Shown: in pieces, positions 7,090-16,833 of the stretch
How the letters are laid out: every line of letters starts with the position of its first letter
How positions within the stretch are numbered: position 1 is the first letter of the stretch
Assembly (NCBI GenBank): GCA_919902765.1
Contig: CAKKRP010000018.1
Location: forward strand, 1-39,286
DNA from: Gammaproteobacteria bacterium
GTDB taxonomy: Bacteria > Pseudomonadota > Gammaproteobacteria > S012-40
Length of the DNA: 39,286 nucleotides
Reading direction: 5' to 3'
The notes under the pieces: model-generated
Told to the model about the DNA's origin: nothing
The model's input: only the letters and a program-made list of their open reading frames with translations
Databases searched by the model: none
Made by a program: the position numbers and the translations under genes

Positions 7090-7725
7090 ATGAGCGTATC
7101 CAGCGAGACAAATAATACTGCTGTGCTGGATTTATCGGCCTTGGTGGTGCCGTTGCTCAAGGGCGTGATTTACCAAGAAACTGACGCCGCCACATGGAAC
7201 GCTTTGCTCAATTTACAGGCGCGGGTGCGCGATTATATCGTTGTTTTAGGGTTGGAATTGATGTTGGACGAGGCCGAAGGGTATGCATTTTTGCGCGCGC
7301 GTGCGGTTGCCGACGATGACGCAGCCGCGAAGCTTCCGCGCCTGGTCGCAAGGCGTCCGTTATCGTTTCTGGTGAGTCTATTATTGGCTTTGTTGCGCAA
7401 AAAATTGGCCGAATTCGATGCCAGCGGCGGTGCGACACGACTGGTCTTATCGCGTATGGAAATAGTCGAATTGATACGCGTATTTTTGCCTGAGAGCAGC
7501 AATGAGGCCAAATTAATCGATCAAGTGGATACGCACCTGAATAAAATCGTCGAACTGGGTTTTTTGCGACGGCTTAAATCCACTGCGGGGGTGTCCGATG
7601 CGCAAACCGCGACGTATGAAGTGCGTCGCATTTTAAAGGCCTTTGTCGATGCGCAATGGTTGGCCGACTTTGACATCCGTTTGGTCGCGTACCAAGACCA
7701 ACTGAGTGCATCCGGCCATGAATGA
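7090..7725 (+). CDS. jetB: Wadjet type I subunit JetB (DUF4194, MukE-like)
   Basis: This 211-residue DUF4194 protein is the MukE-like winged-helix partner that binds JetA and the JetC heads. The visible family features are a conserved [13 protein letters not shown] region (~30-45), [20 protein letters not shown] (~94-113), [15 protein letters not shown] (~125) and a C-terminal helix-turn region ending [20 protein letters not shown]. Its length is normal for the family. The stop overlaps the start of jetC by eight bases (ATGAATGA), indicating coupled translation and a fixed stoichiometry within the complex. Confidence 0.92.
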   Translation: MSVSSETNNTAVLDLSALVVPLLKGVIYQETDAATWNALLNLQARVRDYIVVLGLELMLDEAEGYAFLRARAVADDDAAAKLPRLVARRPLSFLVSLLLALLRKKLAEFDASGGATRLVLSRMEIVELIRVFLPESSNEAKLIDQVDTHLNKIVELGFLRRLKSTAGVSDAQTATYEVRRILKAFVDAQWLADFDIRLVAYQDQLSASGHE

Positions 7726-10700
7726 TGTGCAAACATTGGATTTGAATTTCATCGCTGATGATACGCTGTCGGGGTTTCGGTTGCATCGTTTGGAGGTGTA
7801 CAACTGGGGTACGTTCGATGCGCGGGTGTGGTCGCTGCATCTCGACGGTAAAAACGCCTTGTTGACGGGTGATATCGGTTCGGGAAAATCAACGCTCGTC
7901 GATGCGGTGACCACCTTGTTGGTGCCCGCACAACGTATCGCCTATAACAAGGCCGCCGGTGCGGATAACAAAGAACGCACGTTACGGTCTTATGTGTTGG
8001 GGCATTATAAATCCGAGCGCAACGAATTGAGCGGTACCGGCAAACCGGTCGCGTTGCGCGACCATAATAATTATTCGGTGATTCTCGGTGTTTTTCACAA
8101 CGCGGGTTATGATCAAACCGTGACCTTGGCGCAAGTTTTTTGGATGAAGGATGCGCAGGCGCAACCGGCGCGATTTTTTATCGGTGCCGAGCGCGCGCTG
8201 TCCATAGCCGGGGATTTTGCGAATTTCGGCTCGGATATCGCTGCATTGCGCAAAAAATTCAGACATAGCGGGGCCGAGGTATACGACAGTTTTCCACCGT
8301 ATGGCGCTTGGTTTCGGCGTCGTTTCGGCATCGAAAACGAACAGGCGTTGGAGTTGTTTCATCAAACAGTGTCTATGAAATCAGTCGGAAATCTAACCGA
8401 ATTTGTGCGTAGCCATATGTTAGAGCCATTCAATGTCGCGCCGCGAGTGACGGCCTTGATCGGACACTTCGATGATCTTAATCGCGCCCATGCGGCAGTG
8501 TTGAAGGCTAAACGCCAGGTGGAATTATTGACACCGCTGGTGGCCGATTGCGACCGGCATCTCAGCCTCAGCGCCGCCAGCGCCCAATGGCGGGCCTGTC
8601 GTGAGGCCTTGAGGCCGTATTTTTTAGGGCTAAAACACGAATTATTACAACGGCGTTTGGTGATATTGGATGAAGAATGGCGACGCCAACATGGGCAAGT
8701 ACAACGCGTAGAAGAACGCAAACAAGTGCTACGGGCGGAAGAGGTCGATCTTAAGCGCAATATCGCTGAAAACGGTGGCGATAGATTGGAACGTCTCAGC
8801 GAAGAAATACGCACAAAAGACGCTGAACGGCAGGTCCGCGAACGCAAGGCGCAACGTTATGATACCTTGGCGCGCGCGGTGGGGGGCGATCCGGTCGCCG
8901 ATGAAACGGCCTTTTTGGCGCAGCATCGGCAATTTTCTGCGCTGACAGAGGCCGTTAAGACGCATGAGGCGGCATTGCAAAACACCTTGACCGAACACGC
9001 CGTTGCGTTCAAGCAAGGTCAACAGGAATATGCCGTTTTATGCGCGGAAATCGACAGTTTAAAGGCGCGGCGCAGCAATATCCCCGCCGCACAAGTGACG
9101 ATGCGCATGGCCTTGTGCAAGGCGCTTGCTTTAACGGACGTGGACATGCCCTATGCAGGTGAACTGCTCCAGGTGCGTGAGGACGGCGGCGAATGGGAAG
9201 GCGCTGCAGAACGTCTATTGCGTAATTTCGGTTTGTCGTTGTTGGTGCCGGATGCCCATTATGCGCAAGTCGCAGAGTGGGTGGATCGCACGCATTTAAA
9301 AGGCCGTTTGGTGTATTTTCGCGTGCGCACTGGCGCGCAGGGAGAGCTGCCCAATCTGCATCGAGATTCGTTGGCGCGTAAGATCGCGATAAAGCCGGAT
9401 TCGGCGTTTTATAATTGGCTGGAGCGCGAAGTGGCGCAGCGTTTCGATGTCGCTTGTTGTGCGACACCGGAACAATTCCGCCGCGAGACGCGTGCGATCA
9501 CGCGCGCCGGTCAGATCAAGGCGCCAGGTGAACGTCACGAAAAAGACGATCGTCACCGGTTGGACGACCGCGCTCGGTTTGTGTTGGGTTGGACCAACAC
9601 CGCTAAGATCGCCGCGCTCGAAGGTCAGGCCAGGGGTATGGAAAACGCCTTGGCGGATCTGGGTGGTCGCATCGCCCACGTGCAGACAGAGCAGCGTGCG
9701 CTGAAAACTAAGCTGGAAAATCTATCCAAACTCGATGAATATGGCGATTTTCGCGAACTCGATTGGCCGTCAATGGTCGCGGAAGTGGCGTGTTTGCAAG
9801 ATGAAAAACGCGCGCTGGAATCGACCTCCGATGTGCTCAAACAACTCGCCGTGCATTTGCAAACGTTGACGAATGAATTAAAGGAAACAGAGTCGCAATT
9901 AGAAGACCTAAAAGACAAACGTTCCAAAACCGAGCAAAAGAAATTGGATGCGGAGGCCTTGTGCGTGCAGACAAGCTTGGCGCTCGACGAGCCAGAATAT
10001 GCGGCGCATGCGCAATATTTTAATAAACTCGATACGCTGCGAGAAGAGGCGCTTGGCGCACATCAACTCACGGTCGAATCTTGTGACAATCGCGAGCGCG
10101 AATTGCGTGATTGGTTGCAGAATAAACTCGATGCCGAGGAGCAGAAGGTTAAGCGACTGAGCGAAAAAATTATCGCGGAAATGGGCAAATATTGCATAGA
10201 ATTTTCACTGGATACGCAAGAGGTTGATGTCGCGGTCGAGGCGGCGCAAGAATATCGCGCCATGCTCGATAAATTGCAGGCCGACGACTTGCCGCGTTTT
10301 GAGGCGCGCTTCAAAGAATTGCTGAATGAAAACACCATCCGCGAGGTCGCTAATTTTCAATCGCAACTGGCGCGCGAGCGAGAGATGATAAAAGAACGCA
10401 TCGCGCGCATCAACGAATCGTTGACGCAGATCGACTATAACATCGGGCGTTATATCGTATTGGAGGCGCAGCCGGCCTTGGATGCCGATATACGCGATTT
10501 TCAAACCGAATTGCGCGCGTGTACGGAAGGCACGCTGAGCGGCTCTGACGATGCGCAATATTCCGAGGCAAAATTTCTACAAGTTAAACATATCATCGAG
10601 CGTTTTCGCGGTCGCGAGGGGCAATCCGAGCAAGACCGGCGGTGGGCGATCAAGACCACGGATGTGCGTAATTGGTTTGTGTTCGCGGCCAGCGAGCGCT

Positions 10701-11092
10701 GGCGCGAGGATAATACGGAGCACGAACACTATTCCGATTCCGGTGGCAAATCCGGCGGGCAGAAGGAAAAATTGGCGTATACCATTTTGGCGGCGAGTTT
10801 GGCCTATCAATTCGGTCTGGAGTGGGGCGCGGTGCGCTCGCGCACGTTCCGATTTGTGGTCATCGACGAGGCCTTCGGGCGCGGCTCGGACGAATCCGCA
10901 CAATACGGATTAAAGTTGTTTTCGCAGCTAAATTTGCAATTATTGATCGTCACACCGCTGCAAAAGATTCACATTATCGAGCCCTATGTCGCGAGTGTCG
11001 GGTTTGTGCATAACGAAGAAGGGCGCGCGTCTAAATTGCGCAATCTTTCCATCGCGGAATATCGCGTGGAGAAGGCGCGCATGCAGGAATGA
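7718..11092 (+). CDS. jetC: Wadjet type I ATPase JetC (SMC/MukB-like)
   Basis: This ~1124-residue SMC-like ATPase extrudes DNA loops in the Wadjet complex. From ATG 7718, Walker A is GDIGSGKST (51-59). A long coiled coil with a central hinge region follows. The ABC-type signature region lies near [16 protein letters not shown] (~1007-1022), and Walker B is [14 protein letters not shown] (D1050, E1051). All ATPase motifs are intact. ATG 7718 overlaps jetB's stop; an in-frame GTG 12 bases earlier is a less likely start. Its own TGA overlaps the ATG of jetD (ATGA). The coiled coil is rich in Glu, Lys, Arg and Gln, as expected. Confidence 0.95.
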   Translation: MNDVQTLDLNFIADDTLSGFRLHRLEVYNWGTFDARVWSLHLDGKNALLTGDIGSGKSTLVDAVTTLLVPAQRIAYNKAAGADNKERTLRSYVLGHYKSERNELSGTGKPVALRDHNNYSVILGVFHNAGYDQTVTLAQVFWMKDAQAQPARFFIGAERALSIAGDFANFGSDIAALRKKFRHSGAEVYDSFPPYGAWFRRRFGIENEQALELFHQTVSMKSVGNLTEFVRSHMLEPFNVAPRVTALIGHFDDLNRAHAAVLKAKRQVELLTPLVADCDRHLSLSAASAQWRACREALRPYFLGLKHELLQRRLVILDEEWRRQHGQVQRVEERKQVLRAEEVDLKRNIAENGGDRLERLSEEIRTKDAERQVRERKAQRYDTLARAVGGDPVADETAFLAQHRQFSALTEAVKTHEAALQNTLTEHAVAFKQGQQEYAVLCAEIDSLKARRSNIPAAQVTMRMALCKALALTDVDMPYAGELLQVREDGGEWEGAAERLLRNFGLSLLVPDAHYAQVAEWVDRTHLKGRLVYFRVRTGAQGELPNLHRDSLARKIAIKPDSAFYNWLEREVAQRFDVACCATPEQFRRETRAITRAGQIKAPGERHEKDDRHRLDDRARFVLGWTNTAKIAALEGQARGMENALADLGGRIAHVQTEQRALKTKLENLSKLDEYGDFRELDWPSMVAEVACLQDEKRALESTSDVLKQLAVHLQTLTNELKETESQLEDLKDKRSKTEQKKLDAEALCVQTSLALDEPEYAAHAQYFNKLDTLREEALGAHQLTVESCDNRERELRDWLQNKLDAEEQKVKRLSEKIIAEMGKYCIEFSLDTQEVDVAVEAAQEYRAMLDKLQADDLPRFEARFKELLNENTIREVANFQSQLAREREMIKERIARINESLTQIDYNIGRYIVLEAQPALDADIRDFQTELRACTEGTLSGSDDAQYSEAKFLQVKHIIERFRGREGQSEQDRRWAIKTTDVRNWFVFAASERWREDNTEHEHYSDSGGKSGGQKEKLAYTILAASLAYQFGLEWGAVRSRTFRFVVIDEAFGRGSDESAQYGLKLFSQLNLQLLIVTPLQKIHIIEPYVASVGFVHNEEGRASKLRNLSIAEYRVEKARMQE

Positions 11093-12309
11093 ACACATTG
11101 TCGCACACCATCGCGGAGACATCACGCGGCCCGCGCAAGCGTTGGACGCACTCCGCCGATGTCCACGCACAGTTGGAAAAACTTTGGGCGCGTGGCGACC
11201 TGCTGGCAAGCCTGGCGACGGGCGTGTCGCTGTTCCCGCAGCGCCTGATGCTCAAGGCACCCACCGCGCGCGAGTTGACCGAGCGTTTCGACGAGGTGCG
11301 CGCGTGGATCGCCGAGCTGCGTGCGCTGACGCACTGCCGCGTGGAGCTGCGTGAGGTGCATCATCGCGTGTTGGGTCATAACGCGATTCCGGCGGAAATT
11401 TGGATAGATACGTTGGACGATGCGTTGGTGATGCTGGCCAAGCAGCACGATGCGCTCCGTTTCGATAGCGTGCTGGCACGCACGCAAGCACGCCAACCGA
11501 TGTTGCTGGATTGGATAGCGAAGCATCCGTTGCGCGCATTGGCATTGGCCGACGCGTGGGAACCATTATTAGATGTTGTTGCGTGGATGCAGGCCCATCC
11601 GCGCCCCAATGTGTATCTGCGCCAAGTGGATATCGTCGGTGTGCATAGCAAATTCATCGAGGCGCATCGCGGCGTATTAGCGGAATTGCTGGACATTATA
11701 TTGCCGTCGGCGGCCATCGATGTGGCGGCGACTGGCGTGGGCCAATTCGCCCGGCGTTATGGATTCTGCGACAAACCGTCGCGTATTCGATTTCGCGTGC
11801 TCGACCCGGCGTGTGCGATATTGCCGGGGACGAATATGCAAGATGTCACGTTAGATGTAGACAGCTTTGCACACCTTAAACTTAAGGTTACGCGTGTATT
11901 CATTACCGAGAATGAGATCAATTTTCTGAGTTTTCCGCATCTGGCGGCAAGCATGGTGGTGTTCGGTGCGGGATACGGATTTGAACATCTCGCCCAGGCG
12001 CGGTGGCTGATGCATTGTAAAATCTATTATTGGGGCGATATCGACACCCATGGTTTTGCGATACTCGATCAATTGCGCAGCCATTTTGCGCATGTTGAAT
12101 CGCTATTGATGGATCGCGCGACGTTCGACAAATTTAAATCGCATTGGAGCGCGGAGGAAAAACCGGTGCTGCGAGATTTACCGCGCTTGACCGACGCAGA
12201 ACGCGCATTGTATGACGATTTGCGCGACCGGCGTGTCGGGAGCAACGTGCGCTTGGAACAGGAAAGGATCGCGTTTGGCTGGCTGAAACAGGCGTTGGCA
12301 GGGCTATGA
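11089..12309 (+). CDS. jetD: Wadjet type I nuclease JetD (DUF3322-DUF2220, Toprim)
   Basis: This 406-residue protein has the DUF3322 N-terminal part (~1-190) and a DUF2220 Toprim-like C-terminal part. It is the nuclease that cuts DNA after loop extrusion by JetABC. The Toprim acidic residues are present: E274 in [14 protein letters not shown] and the DxD pair D317/D319 in [17 protein letters not shown]. Nothing suggests inactivation. The start ATG overlaps jetC's stop, so all of jetBCD is translationally coupled. It is the last gene of the operon; only a promoter and a relic gene follow. Confidence 0.94.
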   Translation: MNTLSHTIAETSRGPRKRWTHSADVHAQLEKLWARGDLLASLATGVSLFPQRLMLKAPTARELTERFDEVRAWIAELRALTHCRVELREVHHRVLGHNAIPAEIWIDTLDDALVMLAKQHDALRFDSVLARTQARQPMLLDWIAKHPLRALALADAWEPLLDVVAWMQAHPRPNVYLRQVDIVGVHSKFIEAHRGVLAELLDIILPSAAIDVAATGVGQFARRYGFCDKPSRIRFRVLDPACAILPGTNMQDVTLDVDSFAHLKLKVTRVFITENEINFLSFPHLAASMVVFGAGYGFEHLAQARWLMHCKIYYWGDIDTHGFAILDQLRSHFAHVESLLMDRATFDKFKSHWSAEEKPVLRDLPRLTDAERALYDDLRDRRVGSNVRLEQERIAFGWLKQALAGL

Positions 12310-12349
12310 GGCAGGTAGCGTCACCTAAAAAACGTTTTTAATCAATAGA

Positions 12350-12378
12350 TTGACAATATGAAGGTCTTGGTCTATAAA
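12350..12378 (+). promoter_or_regulatory. Near-consensus sigma-70 promoter before the DUF4143 relic
   Basis: TTGACA (12350-12355), exactly 17 bases, then TATAAA (12373-12378). It lies between jetD and the truncated ATPase remnant, so an apparently strong promoter now reads into a gene fragment. Confidence 0.65.
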
Positions 12379-12396
12379 TTGTAGATATTCGGAAGT

Positions 12397-13002
12397 TTGC
12401 GTGATTTCGAGCGTTTTTTACGTGTCTGCGCCGCGCGTTGCGGGCAAACTTTGAATGTGTCGGAATTGGCGCGCGACGTTGGGATATCGCATACGACCGC
12501 CAAGCAGTGGTTGAGCGTGTTGCAAACGTCGAATCAAATTTTTTTATTGGAACCCTATTACCGCTCACTCGGTAAACGCTTGGCTAAATCGCCGAAGCTG
12601 TATTTTGCCGACACGGGATTGGCGACCTATTTGATGGGCTTTGAATCCGCCGATACCTTATGGGGCAGCGCCTATATCGGTGCCTTGTGGGAAAACTATG
12701 TAGTCGCGCAATGGGTACGCTGGCGCGACGTGAGGCAGCCTAACGCCAGTTTATGGTATTGGCGAGATCAAGGCGGCAACGAAGTCGATTTGATTGTGGA
12801 AATCAATCAGCAAATCTTCGCGATAGAGTGCAAGCTGACAGAAAAGCCCTCCACGCGAGAATGCGCCGGTATAGCGCGCGTTAGCGCGATGTATGGAAAG
12901 CAATTGGCGGCGGCTTATGTCGCGTGTCATACACCGCAGGCCTACGACATTGTTCCTGGGGTGGCGGCGGTCAACGGCTGGAAGGTGTGGCCACTCAAAT
13001 AA
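12397..13002 (+). pseudogene. C-terminal (DUF4143) part of an AAA ATPase, 5'-truncated
   Basis: The 201-codon frame begins at TTG with RDFERFLRVCAARCGQTLNV, runs through a winged helix (ELARDVGISHTTAKQWLSVL) and ends with the DUF4143 region: KSPKLYFADTGLATYLMG, GALWENYVVAQWVRWR, and WYWRDQGGNEVDLIVEIN followed by AIECKLT. DUF4143 is the nuclease-like C-terminal half of AAA_14 ATPases, which start with ~200 residues of ATPase core. Here that core with Walker A and B is absent, so the gene is a 5'-truncated remnant. The C-terminal part has no stop or frameshift and keeps the EVDL and ECK residues. A shortened protein could still be made from the upstream promoter. An N-terminal scrap of the same kind of ATPase lies at 1884-2027. 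Confidence 0.75.
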
Positions 13003-13139
13003 CGTCGCGCCACTCATTGCTCTTGGTATGCGCTGATGGCACTGTCCTTCCGCCTCGTGGGACGCGTCACGGCCTCTGATTGATCTTCCCCCCACGCCTA
13101 ATCGGCGTAAACTTGCGTCTTTTGCCGGGTTTTTTACCG

Positions 13140-13280
13140 ATGTTGATGAGTTTGTTGGCCTGGATCACGCTGTTTTGCGTGATCGGGGGCGTGTTGAGCG
13201 TGGTCGCGGCCGGGACGTTTTTGGTGTTGCCATAAGCGTGGCGCACGCGCGCATTTTCGGTGAGCGTAGCCTCGTCTTGA
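13140..13280 (+). pseudogene. ZIP-family metal transporter, N-terminal relic with a nonsense codon
   Basis: ATG 13140 opens MLMSLLAWITLFCVIGGVLS followed by VVAAGTFLVLP, a first transmembrane helix typical of ZIP family transporters (a G-G-V-x-S-V segment and a helix ending L-L-P). A TAA stop (13233-13235) comes directly after LP, where family members usually read E or D. The frame then continues AWRTRAF, the expected next segment, before similarity ends and a second stop follows at 13278-13280. The gene is thus a nonsense-mutated, 3'-truncated remnant of a zinc/iron transporter. Recognition is by eye over ~38 residues. Confidence 0.55.
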
Positions 13281-13531
13281 GACGATGCACAAAAACGCAA
13301 TGCTATGCGTATTTGCCCATACACTCAGGCATATTATGCACTTTGCTTGGCAAGTGAAAGTAGACGAAAATCGCCGCACCGAAGACATCCATCTGTTGAC
13401 AGCCTCTATTCGAGCCGATATCGTCTTTGTTTGGTGGGTTCCTATCGCCACGGAAATGAAATTGCTGGTTCGGCACATACAATGAACGATATGTTGGCGC
13501 GGGTGCGTACGCCTTTAACGGTGACTATACG
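13281..13531 (+). other. Stretch with no recognised gene; open frame runs into the next CDS
   Basis: No domain is recognised. A frame without its own start codon reads FGTYNERYVGAGAYAFNGDY just before, and in frame with, ATG 13532. It opens only after a TGA at 13457-13459. This could mean the next gene once began further upstream, or a gene junction. 13003-13139, between the DUF4143 and ZIP relics, likewise holds nothing recognisable. Confidence 0.35.
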
Positions 13532-14227
13532 ATGAAGTTTGTGATTACAAAAAATATTTATCCCAATTGGCGGACGCGTTCCGTAACGGCTCGCGCTTGG
13601 TGCGTGATCATCAAGTGTCTACCGCAGATCATGGTCGCGCTCGGTAGCGCCGTGGCCGCGCTGGCGGCGCACGCCGCTATGTCGCCGACCTCGGTTGAAC
13701 TGGAAAAATTGCGAATTCAAATTGAAGCCCATCCGATACCCGACGCAGAGTTGCATTATCTTGCGTTATTCCCCAAAACCTTTGCCGAATTCACCAAGAT
13801 TTTTTCGTTTCAGTATTCATCGTCCGGTTATGCGCTGCCGAATGAAGAGCTTGAAAAAACACATGCGGAACATTTGCGGTTGCTGGAAAAGCTGGCCATG
13901 AAATATCCCCAACAGGTGCTTGATATATGGCTCAGCGTTTCGATAGACGGCAAGGAAAGTGCGGATGCGGTGAGCTACTTGCAGTCGCAACTCGCGGAAT
14001 ATGCTGCGAAAGAAACCGAGATATTTGCGGCGGCGCTACTTGCTAAACCCGACGCTCAACGTAAGAGCATTATTAAGTTCTTGGCCGATGTGGAGAATTT
14101 TTCAGGGTACCCGGAGTACGAGACTATTCTTGGCAATTTGGAAAAACTCGGTCACACCAAACTTAGGCGCCTGTTTTCGGATGCCAAGGCCCAGCGTATA
14201 AAATACCGGCATTCGCCTGGCGAATGA
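13532..14227 (+). CDS. Unrecognised exported protein
   Basis: This 231-residue protein is not assigned to a family. After a basic N-terminus (to about residue 28) there is a hydrophobic stretch CLPQIMVALGSAVAALAAHA with a plausible signal-peptidase site at AHA-A (~48), so a periplasmic location is likely. The rest is helical and rich in Glu, Leu and Ala. It includes ELHYLALFPKTFAEFTKIFS, HLRLLEKLAMKYPQQVLDIW and a C-terminal NLEKLGHTKLRRLFSDAKAQ, reminiscent of helical-repeat proteins. ACGGTGA about 9 bases upstream is a weak ribosome-binding site. The open frame continues upstream of ATG 13532 without a start codon, so the true 5' end is uncertain. Confidence 0.6.
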   Translation: MKFVITKNIYPNWRTRSVTARAWCVIIKCLPQIMVALGSAVAALAAHAAMSPTSVELEKLRIQIEAHPIPDAELHYLALFPKTFAEFTKIFSFQYSSSGYALPNEELEKTHAEHLRLLEKLAMKYPQQVLDIWLSVSIDGKESADAVSYLQSQLAEYAAKETEIFAAALLAKPDAQRKSIIKFLADVENFSGYPEYETILGNLEKLGHTKLRRLFSDAKAQRIKYRHSPGE

Positions 14228-14273
14228 GCACGTATTGTGGCTTAACTCGCCGTCTCAACAGGTGGCGAGCGCC

Positions 14274-15833
14274 TTACTGCATCGGTTTTCCCGCCACCAG
14301 GAGAATGTGCATGCCGAAGCTTTTGGGGTGGGACGTTTGCAGCAGGTTCAAGTGCAACACATGGACATATTGAATATTGCCGACTTCTGTCTGCGAAGTC
14401 CAATAGTCGTCAGTTTCGAGGTTGATGGAAAAATCTGCATTCACCATCACTGTATTGGCGAGCGTGCTCACATGATGCATATATTCTGATGTAGGTCTTT
14501 GCACGCCATTTTTACGGCTAAAATCGATAATGCTATACAGTTCCATCATCACTGGCAGACGCCAGTCGCTACGTCCGCATAGTTTTATGCTGTTAACATA
14601 TTGAATATATTTTTCGGTGTTGCATGCGACGCCACTACAGCTAGATGTGCTTTCAACCCCCGCGTAACCGCCGTTAGTGGCGGCATTGGAATCGTACCAG
14701 GTGTAATTGTGTTGGTAGTAACGGGGGTTGGATTTTACATCGCTTTTATGCTCCCAATAGAGCCCCGTGACTTCGTCTTTGGTGCAGACCCATGCGTCTA
14801 CGCCGCCGGTGCTGGGTACTGGATCGCCTGTGTTATTAAGTTTGGTGAATTTGAAGCTCTTAATTGTAGTTGCGTCTTGACCGGGATATCCAACCGGTTC
14901 GGTGGCGATAGCGGCGGGTGTGGTGGCGCGTAAATCGCCGTCGGTTGCGAATTGGTCATAGACGGCGTAATTTTTCCAACCGCAGTTAGGTACTGCAATG
15001 TTGCCTCCCGTAACAGTGGGTTTGGCGCAACCGTTTTGCGCACCCGTTGGCGCTGGTATCGGTGTAGCGTTCGTTTGATACGTATTGCCGAAATTAAATT
15101 TAATTTTCCATTCCACGCCAGTCGATGTATTGATACCGGGCACGGTATACAAAATGGTGGAAGGCTGATTGTTCGCTATGCCACTGAGGGAATCAGGCAC
15201 CTGACAGAGGCCATCGGGGGGTACACAGATATAGGTAGGTATCGGAATAAAAGTTAATAATTTGCTGTCAGTGGTAGTGGGGATGATTTCAACATTGTTT
15301 ACGTCTGATAATTTAAGATCGACCGTCCATTGATTGTCGGCGGTTTTGGTGAAGGTGATCTTGGGTGTGTATGCGACGCCATCGAAAGCATAGATTTTGG
15401 GCGCTATTTGTGGCATTACACAGCTCTGCGGGGGGGGCGGCGGATTTTTACTGCAATCCGCATAAACTGGGTCGTGATTGTCGTAGAATTTCAGCAGCGT
15501 TAGAGGCACGCTGCCATTAATTGCTGTCCCCACGTCCAACCCGGCGTTGATAGCGACATCATTGGTCACGAAATAGGAATAGGTGGTGGTGTTGTAGAGC
15601 GTCGGCGTTGTCAATGCCGGCAGCGCCGGTCCGTTGATGAATTTAGTAACGCCCGTGTCATTTAGCGTCAGCGAATAGGCTAAGTTTCGTATATCGGGCT
15701 TAGGCGCGGGCGGCGGCGTGCCGGTGCCTATGCCGCAGCCGCTCAATGTTATTAGCATCGTTGCGACACCAAAATAGGTGAGAAACGTGTGACGCGGTTT
15801 CATCGGGGTATCGAGCATAAATAGAGTAATCAT
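14274..15833 (-). CDS. DUF1566 domain lipoprotein
   Basis: This 519-residue protein begins with a lipoprotein signal: a hydrophobic segment FLTYFGVATMLITLSGC ending at C33 (lipobox L-S-G-C), followed by a Pro-rich linker. Residues ~50-350 form a low-complexity, beta-rich part with repeated Thr/Asn/Pro. The C-terminal ~150 residues are a DUF1566 (Lcl C-terminal) domain: GLYWEHKSDV, CGRSDWRLPVMMELYSIIDF and YWTSQTE. DUF1566 domains occur on surface or exported proteins; the function is uncharacterised. ATG 15833 overlaps the stop of the upstream DUF1566 gene (ATGA), so the two are co-translated. An internal ATG at 15803 would give a more standard signal length. Confidence 0.8.
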   Translation of the reverse strand: MITLFMLDTPMKPRHTFLTYFGVATMLITLSGCGIGTGTPPPAPKPDIRNLAYSLTLNDTGVTKFINGPALPALTTPTLYNTTTYSYFVTNDVAINAGLDVGTAINGSVPLTLLKFYDNHDPVYADCSKNPPPPPQSCVMPQIAPKIYAFDGVAYTPKITFTKTADNQWTVDLKLSDVNNVEIIPTTTDSKLLTFIPIPTYICVPPDGLCQVPDSLSGIANNQPSTILYTVPGINTSTGVEWKIKFNFGNTYQTNATPIPAPTGAQNGCAKPTVTGGNIAVPNCGWKNYAVYDQFATDGDLRATTPAAIATEPVGYPGQDATTIKSFKFTKLNNTGDPVPSTGGVDAWVCTKDEVTGLYWEHKSDVKSNPRYYQHNYTWYDSNAATNGGYAGVESTSSCSGVACNTEKYIQYVNSIKLCGRSDWRLPVMMELYSIIDFSRKNGVQRPTSEYMHHVSTLANTVMVNADFSINLETDDYWTSQTEVGNIQYVHVLHLNLLQTSHPKSFGMHILLVAGKPMQ

Positions 15834-16462
15834 TGAGCATCTCGCACGAGTAAGACGGGGAGTTTGGTCAGGTCATCAATGTGCGCTAGTTTAGGGCTGC
15901 CGCTGCTGAATTCGATGGTATACGCCGTGTAATAGCGTTGAATTCTTTCTCTGATCATCACTAATGTGCCGGCGGGTGTTGTGGGGTCAGACGTGGGTTG
16001 GGAGGCCATATCGTCTTGTGTCACAATGGACTCGACCATCGCGGTATTCGGCGTGCTCGACCAATAGGCGTATTCGCCTGTCGGAAAGGCTTTAATATCC
16101 AGCATGGGTGAGGTACAGTTCAATTCTATTAATGAGATCAATTCTTTAATATTGGGGACCCGCCATGCCTTGCCGGTGCGCAGGGCTTCTGCGCCCGCCT
16201 GTTGCAACGCCTCTTGCCAGGTTTGCGTTTTCCCATTCTGAAGTTGTCCGCATTGCTTGGTGCTAGGATAAAATTCCGCACCCAGCGGGCAGCGTTGCCA
16301 GACCAGGCCGGTCACGCGATCCGTGACGCTGTAGTCTGCGTTGTAGGTGTAACGATTGGTAAATCTACCCGGGACGTTTTTACTGCAAAGGTGAGTCGCG
16401 GTATGATCGGCCCATACCGGTGCGACGACTAGCACGAGCAGCCAGGCAACAAACAATTTCAT
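15830..16462 (-). CDS. DUF1566 domain protein with signal peptide
   Basis: This 210-residue protein starts with a clear Sec signal, MKLFVAWLLVLVVAPVWA, cleaved around residue 18. The rest is almost entirely a DUF1566 domain: DRVTGLVWQRCPLGAEFYP, TWQEALQQA, KAWRVPNIKELISLIE, AYWSSTP and, near the end, LVRDAQ. Several cysteines (SKNVPG preceded by Cys, RCPLG, KQCGQ, LNCTS) could form disulphides in the periplasm. It is first in a two-gene minus-strand operon; its TGA overlaps the start of the lipoprotein gene. The two probably act together at the cell surface, but no function can be stated. Confidence 0.82.
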   Translation of the reverse strand: MKLFVAWLLVLVVAPVWADHTATHLCSKNVPGRFTNRYTYNADYSVTDRVTGLVWQRCPLGAEFYPSTKQCGQLQNGKTQTWQEALQQAGAEALRTGKAWRVPNIKELISLIELNCTSPMLDIKAFPTGEYAYWSSTPNTAMVESIVTQDDMASQPTSDPTTPAGTLVMIRERIQRYYTAYTIEFSSGSPKLAHIDDLTKLPVLLVRDAQ

Positions 16463-16603
16463 GTGACTTCCCCGCGATGAACTACATTAGTGGGGCTATA
16501 GTGCGTGATGAGGATTAAAAAAGCGTTAATTAGGGGATAGGTATATAAGGTGTTGTTGCGACAATAAAAACGCTGTATTTGCCGGATGCTATAAAATTAA
16601 AAT

Positions 16604-16632
16604 TACAGGGTAGCGGGGGGAGCTACCCTGTA
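16604..16632 (-). terminator. Hairpin, possibly a leftward terminator
   Basis: TACAGGGTAGC (16604-16614) and GCTACCCTGTA (16622-16632) form a perfect 11-bp stem with a G-rich 7-base loop. Read on the minus strand the stem is followed by ATTTTAATTTTATAG, which suits an intrinsic terminator for a leftward transcript; no protein gene precedes it in that direction. Confidence 0.45.
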
Positions 16633-16673
16633 GAAGGGAGGATGAGAAGAGAGATAAGAGATGTCAACTCTCC

Positions 16674-16702
16674 ATGTCTTCGGCAAAGCTGCCGAAAGAC
16701 AT
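16674..16702. repeat. Imperfect hairpin in the non-coding region
   Basis: ATGTCTTCGGCA and TGCCGAAAGACAT pair over 12 bases with one bulged A, and a 4-base loop (AAGC). There is no T-run after it on either strand. Confidence 0.45.
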
Positions 16703-16833
16703 CAGACATATTGCACGGCCCATGCCAACTAAGTTTGTTGCGCCTCAATGAGTTGCGATCCGCCCGCTTGTTCAGGTTGCGGCCGCGCTAGAAAGGGTAA
16801 GGGCCGCATCCGCCTCTGAATGGTAAGTCAAAA

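Noticed and set aside
8362..9679. Several 97-161 codon minus-strand frames inside jetC
   Set aside because: Arg/Ser/Cys-rich shadows of the JetC coiled coil; no recognisable motif or start site.
13067..13324. Minus-strand 85-codon frame with coding-like composition
   Set aside because: It is antisense to the recognisable ZIP transporter helix on the plus strand; its composition is a reflection of that codon use.
16604..16800. Possible c-di-GMP riboswitch, given nearby HD-GYP and PilZ genes
   Set aside because: The sequence does not show the conserved core of GEMM-type riboswitches, and the hairpins lie ~650 bp or more from the next plus-strand gene.
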